Assembly: GCF_022682495.2 (NCBI RefSeq)
Contig: NC_071390.1
Coordinates: 173,253,220 to 173,317,219 of the forward strand
Source: Desmodus rotundus
Lineage: Eukaryota; Chordata; Mammalia; Chiroptera; Phyllostomidae
Reading direction: 5' to 3'
DNA length: 64,000 nucleotides
Shown: piece by piece, positions 57,772-64,000 of the stretch
Layout: every line of letters starts with the position of its first letter
How positions within the stretch are numbered: position 1 is the stretch's first letter
Made by a program: the position numbers and the translations under genes
Notes under the pieces: generated by a model
What the model saw: only the letters and a program-made list of their open reading frames with translations
Told to the model about the DNA's origin: nothing
Databases searched by the model: none

Positions 57772-59099
57772 AAATCATACTCTGTATTTTGAACTATGTT
57801 TAAGCAAATTCCAGACATTGTGACAGTGGCGAAAGCTCAGACTGGCTCCATTGCACAGTCACCGGAGTCTTGCCTTTATTTCCAGATTTTCAGGAGCTGA
57901 CACCACCAGCTCCACAGCTAAGTGTGCTCCTGAGAAGGAAGTGGGCACCAGCAGAGCTCTGCACGCTGCGGTCCTGGGCAAGGCAAAGCTCAGAACAGTG
58001 TCCTCAGCCTGAGAAACTCCTGTCCTATTCATCTAGCTCTTGTAAAAATCCTAAAAAAAGACTCTACAAAGTTAGGTTTCTGTCATTCACTTCTGGTATG
58101 TGCTGGCTGGGCCAGATTTGATTTGGTTAGAAAAAAAAAAATTAAAGGGACAGTTCTTACACCTTGATTATAAGGAAGCAAAAACATGTTCGTTCTACAT
58201 ATGTTATCTAACTTCATTTCCAAAGTCAAAGAATGAACTTAGTATCAAGTCCCCCTAATTGTGAAGGAGAAAAAACTGAATTTCTGGGAGGTTAAGAGAC
58301 CTGCTTACAAAAGGTGTTTAAATGTGAAGATAGACGCCTATTCAGGACGTGAAGAGTGAATAAGGTACAGAAACAGTCAAGGGAAAATATTTCCATTTTT
58401 ATTGCCATTTCTGTCCACTTAACATTTCTTTCCTTTTAGGTTCTAGTCTTTTGACCCCTATCTTCACTGAAGCAATGACAGGAGAGCCTTGACTGTTTAA
58501 TTGGAAACTGCAGCATCATTATTTAAAGAGCTGTCATTACCTAAGCTGTGACGGTCAGAGGACAGTCTTAATAAAAGGGAAAAAATACTTGACACATCTC
58601 CCTAACTTAATTGTATTTATTTTCACATTTCTAAAAATACGGGCTCTGCAAACAGCTTCTGGGCACACACTCAAAACTGTAAATCAGCCAAGTGATAGCA
58701 ATCTCCTCCTCAGATTTCCTCAATTAGGAAATGCCCCCAAGACCATTTGTAGCTTTAAAAAAAACATGCTAAACCCTGAGTAATATCTGTCTCCTCCTCC
58801 ACCTAAAGTTCCCAGCTGTCACCTGGTGGGGGCAGTACTTGAGGACCCACCTGCTATGGCCCACAGGTGGCGGTGGGTCTGGGTTTGCAGATGCCTCAGA
58901 CACAATCCCTGCTCCCAAGAGGTAGTGCCCAGGCTGGGCTTCTCAGTCCAGAGACCACTTCAGATCCTTCCAGATCCTTCCCACCATCAGTGGCTCTGAG
59001 GCCAGTGGTCAACTGTTCACGCTTTCAAAAACTGTGGTCTAGGTAGAAGAAAAGATCATTTCCATACCACTGGTCAGAAAGTTGAAATGGTTGCTAAAA

Positions 59100-59230
59100 T
59101 AACAGGTATTATACATGTACTCCATGTCAGGTCCTGCTCCATGACCTTAACTCATTTATTCCTGGACACATTTCTGTTCATTCCATTTCACAGCTGACAA
59201 CAGTGAGGCACAGAGTTACTAAGGAAACAG
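59100..59230 (-). repeat. MIR SINE fragment
   Basis: Antisense MIR: tgtactccatgtcaggtcc, gaccttaactcatttattcc, caacagtgaggcacag. Confidence 0.55.
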
Positions 59231-59809
59231 AAGAGAATTCTTGGGGGTGAGCGTGGAGTAAGGAAAGGGTTCCAGAGAGGATTCATGAGCTGAGTCTTAA
59301 AGGATGAGTGAGTGTTGCCAGGCAACGGGAGGAAGGAGAGGTTACAGGCAGAGGCATTGAAAGTATAAGGAGAAAAACCTGCATGACAATAAATCTATTT
59401 GAAGTCTCTTTTACTAGTCCAGGGGGTTGGAGAATGAAAGCCCAGACTAGGGCAAGTGCAGTAAAAAAGAAGAGAGAAAGAGATAAGAAATTTTAAAAAA
59501 CAAAACAAAAAACCTGAGCAGGACTTGACTGATTGAATGCAGAAGGACAGGACAAAGAGGAGTTTGCGTGCCTGCAGAAGGGCTGGATGGACCAGCCCCT
59601 GAAAGGAGAAATGCAGGAAGATGAGCTGCAGAGGAAGACAGGAGGAGGAGTTCTGTGGGCCACGCTGAGTTGGCCATACCTATCTTATAGATGTTCAACA
59701 GGCAGCTACTCACATGGGTGGGAAGTTGGTAAAAGACTGAACACTGGATATAAGAGGTTGAGACGTTGCCAGTAGGCAGTGGGAGCCAACATCAGTAGAA
59801 CATGTTTCC

Positions 59810-59965
59810 TATACTTTGATGGGCACTCAAATCACGTGGGGATCTTGCTAGAAATCTAGATAACAATTCAGTGGATCTAGGATGGGATCTGAAATTCAGC
59901 ATTTCTAATAAGCTCTCAGGTGATGCTTGATGCTGCTGGTGTGCAGACCACATTTTAAGTAGCAA
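59810..59965 (+). mobile_element. MER5A-type non-autonomous hAT element
   Basis: MER5A body: gggcactcaaatcacgtgg, gaaattcagcatttctaata, ctcaggtgatgcttgatgc and a decayed right end near cacattttaagtagc. Confidence 0.75.
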
Positions 59966-60973
59966 GGGAGTAGAATGCTTAAGGCCCCAAGAAAAAATAG
60001 TCCAAGAAAGAAGCAGTAGGTTGACCATCTACACCTGTAGAAATGCCAGTAGTCAATGGTTAATCGTAGGGACACAGAGACAGGATGGTTGGAGGAGTAA
60101 AAGAAGAACTGGACCTGAATGTTCTGTGTCTCAGAAGCCAAAGATGTACAGAGTTTTGACACAAAGGCCCACTCAGCATTGCCAAAGGAGCCAAAGGGCG
60201 AAATTGGACTCCAGCCCACAGTGGAGACATGGAGACACTGGGCTGACTTCAGCCGGCAGTGTCACCGAATGGCTGAGACTGAGATCTCAGGGGCAGTAAG
60301 TGGGTCTGGACGCCTAGTGTCCAGAACTGTGAGCATATAAGTGGTATTTTGTTAGGGAAGCCCTAGCACACCGATACAGTAGGTGTTCAGTAACGACTAA
60401 CTGAAATGGCGGGGAAAACTGTTGCACGTCACTCACTTCCTGGCATTTTCTGGTCCTGGTGCAGCAGGGATTTTCAGGTATCTTCTCTGAAAGAAGATAC
60501 ACATGGCCACCTCTCCCTCACTTCTTGACCCCTCCAGAAAGACCATTAACCACAGCACAAAAATACTACAAGTAGCTGAAAGTGGAGTTATGGAAGAGAC
60601 ACTCCAATGGGTCCACTCTTCAGTTGGTGTTCTCTCCCTAGTGTTACCATGGGTAGTTAACCAATGACTAATAGGAAAGAGAGAAAAGGGAATTAGACAT
60701 TGAGCTTAATAACCTGGGGAGCATAAGCCTATTTGCTTAGTCAGGAGCTACAGCTCACACCCCAGGGGATCACGGCATTGCTCGGCCAAGGGGACTAACA
60801 CTCATTTCTTCCCCACTCCAGTACTGGAGTGTTGGGAGTAAGGGGGAGGTGCTGGACCATAGAGTCCTGTCATTCTAACTAGGGGGTAACCTATCATAAG
60901 CACATGAAAGCTTGGGAAGTTGATTGGTTGTTTTGGAAAAGCTCCCAGTTATAATCCCAGAAGAACAAAGAAG

Positions 60974-61030
<57 letters not shown>

Positions 61031-61050
61031 TCTCTCTCTCTCTCTCTCTC
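60974..61050 (+). repeat. (CT)n microsatellite
   Basis: About 77 nt of CT dinucleotides with single interruptions near 60982 and 61025. Open frames of serine and leucine across it are artefacts. Confidence 0.97.
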
Positions 61051-61954
61051 ACCCTCACTTGCCCCATTTGTCCACGAGGTCTCTCTTTCTCACCTGGGAA
61101 CACACACAACCATGTGGGGCTAGCAGCCATGTGGGCCCACAGCAGACCACATGGGCTCCAAGACTAAGCTTTCATATGAAGCAGAATCTCTGGATGCTGG
61201 CCTTTGTTCTAGCCCTGATTCCACGGCAGGACAGAGAGGAACTTTTTTAATTTTGCACTGAGCACCCACATAAATTTTATCACTAGATCTCATCCTCCCT
61301 TGTGTGTCCCTGAAAATGTTTTTCTAACTCCACCTCAGGGACTCCACTTCCACCAGCAACATTAGGAATCAAGTATCTGAGAAGTCTCCGGGCAGACCAG
61401 TATTTAAGAGGGGACATTGGGCCTTTGCCTTTCTGCTGAAGGTGACTTGTCTTTAGGACCAACGTCTTTTTTATAATGACTATCAGAGCTCCCTGGCTTA
61501 TGTCTCAATCAGATGGCAACTGACTAGTGTTATGAGGTTGTGCCAGGGGAACCAATCAAATCAAAATTGCAAGATTCGCACCTAACAGAATTTAAATCCT
61601 TCCAATCTACATAATTCCTGCTCAGCTAACATTTCTAAAACTGACCAGTGGTTATATGGTTCCCCCATGTGGCAGTACCCACAACAAAACCCCAAAACAC
61701 TTTAATTTTAAAAAGTGAGATTCCCTGCATATGAGTGTTCAGAACACAATTCAAAATATCACTTTAAGACAATTTGCTCAAAAAAAATCAAGTTCTATTA
61801 AGGTGACTATTGCATGTGGAGATAATATTACTAAGCTTCCTCTGACAGTGTGGGGTTAGAGTGGGAGAATTCTCTAGTCCTGCTTTAGGACACCTTGATG
61901 TTTTCTTCTTCCCCCAAATACCTGCATCTCATAGGCTTTTTCTCCAAAGGCACA

Positions 61955-62085
61955 TCATTAAACCCTAACAATAACCTTTGAAGTATTTTTGTCCAATTTG
62001 TACAGATGAAGATACTTAGGCACCGAAGGATTTTAAGCCACTAGCCCCTGGACCTACACATAATAAATGGAGAGGCGAGGGCTTT
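61955..62085 (-). repeat. MIR SINE
   Basis: Antisense MIR: gtacagatgaagatacttag, cacaataa-like body and tggagaggcgagggc. Confidence 0.55.
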
Positions 62086-63819
62086 ATCTTGGGTTCCCCA
62101 GACCCCAAAGCCTGCAAGCTTTCTGCTGTTCCAAGTACCTTCTTTTTAATGAATTCTTCTTCCTGTCAAGGTCACCTGCAGTGTTCATCTTTATGCCAAT
62201 TTGCCTGAACACCTGGCAGGCCCCATAGAAAGGTTCACGCAGGACCTGGAGGTTCAACCTTAGAGGACTGAGCTGGTGACCCCTTGATGCACCTTCCCCA
62301 GGAACTAAAGTCACATTTTTTTCTCCCATCCAATCCTCTTTGCTATGTTAATCAATAGGCCCCTAAATCCAGTTTAAAGAAGACCATTGTCTGGGTTCTG
62401 AATTGTTCATTCCTTCCTTGCTTCAAATGATCTCTCTGTTTACCTGCACATTTCAGGAAGAGACCGGGCTCTTTCATGAACTGTTGTCTATGATCAAAGC
62501 AAATCATTCAGCCTTGTGATCAAAGAGATGCTAACTCCCAGCTGGCTCCTTTCCCAAACTGCTAAATTCCCACTACCTAAGCCATAATTAAAAATGGTTC
62601 AGCTCCAGAATTCTGATTATAATATATAAATGACCTTCTCTCCACTAGGCTTTGAGCAAAGCTGTGGAGATGGCCCATATAAGCTTCAAGATTGTGATAA
62701 ATTACGGTGACAGTAAACACTGTGGTTTTGCAGGTCAATATGCCTTGACAGTTTATAACCTGCTTATTGGCTGCGGAAATTTGGGGGGCACACAGCACAA
62801 CCCATATAGAAAGGGGAAGGTGGAAGAGGCAAATGAAGGGGAACCAAGGGGCTGAAAGACATGGCCCAAGCCTCTGAAATCCTCCCCACTTCCACTCAGA
62901 GCAATTTGCCAACAGGAGCTCCAGGAGATTGTAAATTGTGGCATCACTTGGTGAGATCCTGTATCTGGGGTGGTTTTAGTGAATTAATATGCAGCTGACA
63001 CCATATGCATCAGAAACCTCTTGTTTCCCAGGCTGGTGAGGGTGGGCCTTCTGAACTGTCACTTATTAGCAAGGGTTGGAGCAGAGGTTAAGGAAACAAA
63101 ACAACTTAGCTAAGCTTCTCCAAAGGTGAAGAGGTCAGAACAATAAGTCACTTTTGCAAAATAAAATGAATCATTCCAACCACCAGGAAAATAACAGTCG
63201 GTCATCCTTTGTGATTGTAATGGAGAATGTTCAATGCAGAGGGTCCTTATTAAAGGCAATCAAGGCCAAGACCTCTGAAACTTAGCTTGTGCAAGGGGAC
63301 ATCAGGACAGCACTGAGGAAAGGGAAGCTATTTGGTGGTTCTCAATCTCTCCTAATTTTTCCTGTAGCTGAGGCTACTGATGCATATGGAAAAAGCCAGG
63401 AGAGACCATCCTTGGAGTGAGTGTGCAGGGTACTGGCCTGATATGACATTTAATAGCAAGCTGCCACGAATACATTCACCGTAACCTCCCTGACCAAGAG
63501 ATGATCAGATATCATGGCACAGGTGACTAACCATGGGACTCGGGCTTCTTCTGTAATCTTCACACTGGTCTAGCTCTTACCCAGCAGACTTGACCTGGGG
63601 GCGAGAGAGAGGGGTGGGCAACGAGGAACGCCCATGCAAACTGAGGAAAGGAAGGGAAGTGGATGCTAATTCCTCAGATCCTGAGGAAGGTGCAAGGTGG
63701 AAAGTGGAGGCCTGGGAAGAACTGGGTGATCAGCAGTTGGCACATAACCTCTGCCACCCAGCAGAGGGCCCAGAGCCCTCCGTCTTAGTCTCCAGGATGT
63801 AATAACAACATCCCAATGA

Positions 63820-64000
63820 TATGTGTGGAGGACTGCATTGAGCAGACACTATTAAGAGCTTCACAGACACTATTTTTGTGTGCACTCTCAAGGAGGTGCT
63901 ATTTATTATACCTACTTGCAGATGAGGAAACTTGCGCTTCTCAAGGTTACGTAACTTGCCCAGATTCACATCATCAGTAAAAAGCAGAGCCAGGAGGTGA
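63820..64000 (-). repeat. MIR SINE, running off the window end
   Basis: Antisense MIR: gcttcacagacactatttt, cagatgaggaaacttgcgc, acgtaacttgcccagattc, agcagagccaggaggtga. Confidence 0.75.

Larger units (their letters stand above)
34276..64000. other. Intergenic DNA downstream of LDB2, no gene recognised
   Basis: No spliced or intact coding sequence could be supported on either strand. Open frames are all short: the longest, 169 aa at 36873-37382, overlies a MaLR LTR. Stretches longer than 300 bp with no feature I can name are 34276-35669, 38000-39029, 39201-40349, 40546-41229, 45520-48539, 48600-49740, 50171-51240, 51576-52349, 53641-54704, 55046-56379, 57772-59099, 59966-60973, 61051-61954 and 62086-63819. 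In human the next gene on this side is, from memory, TAPT1 at some hundreds of kilobases, so a gene desert here is expected. Confidence 0.75.

Noticed and set aside
60920..61250. Overlapping frames with long Ser-Leu repeats
   Set aside because: They are produced by the (CT)n tract.
1..64000. tRNA, snRNA, 7SL, Y RNA, rRNA genes or CRISPR arrays
   Set aside because: I searched by eye for their conserved cores and found none; the regular spacing needed for a CRISPR array is absent and the DNA is vertebrate.

Overview
The window is mammalian chromosomal DNA. It shows spliced coding exons with GT-AG junctions, a long AT-rich 3' untranslated region, and a dense background of old mammalian repeats (MIR, L2, MLT1-type MaLR LTRs, MER5A, MER1, L1M, a mariner fossil). 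No young order-specific SINE (Alu, B1/B2, Bov-tA, CAN, ERE) was recognised. Two L1-type 3' ends (about 42050 and 56380-56611) resemble tails common in bat and other laurasiatherian genomes. A bat, perhaps a SINE-poor Yinpterochiroptera lineage, is my best guess, but it is only a guess. The coding changes against my memory of human LDB2 say the species is not human.

The only protein-coding gene I can support is LDB2 (LIM domain-binding 2, CLIM1, NLI family) on the + strand, of which the window holds the 3' end. Three coding exons are visible: 24165-24288 (LCCD, the SSBP-contact region), 27166-27317 (nuclear localisation signal plus a Ser/Thr/Asn-rich linker) and 32939-33169 (LIM interaction domain, acidic tail and stop). 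Phases are 0/1, 1/0 and 0/stop, and every junction rejoins known LDB family protein in frame. The 3' UTR runs from 33170 to about 34275, with the best poly(A) signal at 34250-34255. Each exon therefore carries one functional module: SSBP cofactor binding, nuclear import, and LIM-homeodomain or LMO binding.

Layout: 1-24164 is the 3' part of a large LDB2 intron with scattered L2/MIR/MLT1 copies and two AT-rich stretches that look like conserved non-coding elements (about 7585-7830 and 9040-9360). An L2 split by a mariner fossil and an MLT1 LTR lies at 11595-13408. 24289-27165 and 27318-32938 are the last two introns; the last holds G-rich runs just past the exon and a homeodomain/octamer-rich block near 32090-32360. 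34276-64000 is downstream intergenic DNA with no recognisable gene. It contains L1, MIR, MaLR and hAT remnants, simple repeats, a short telomere-like array at 45485-45517 and a perfect 29-bp tandem duplication at 48540-48597.

Nearly all other open frames are short, lack homology I can recognise and lie over repeats; they are not annotated. I found no new gene system. The points most worth checking are the paired tandem splice sites flanking the LDB2 linker exon and the candidate enhancers in LDB2 introns. All repeat family names come from recognition by eye, not from a database search, and repeat borders are approximate unless stated.
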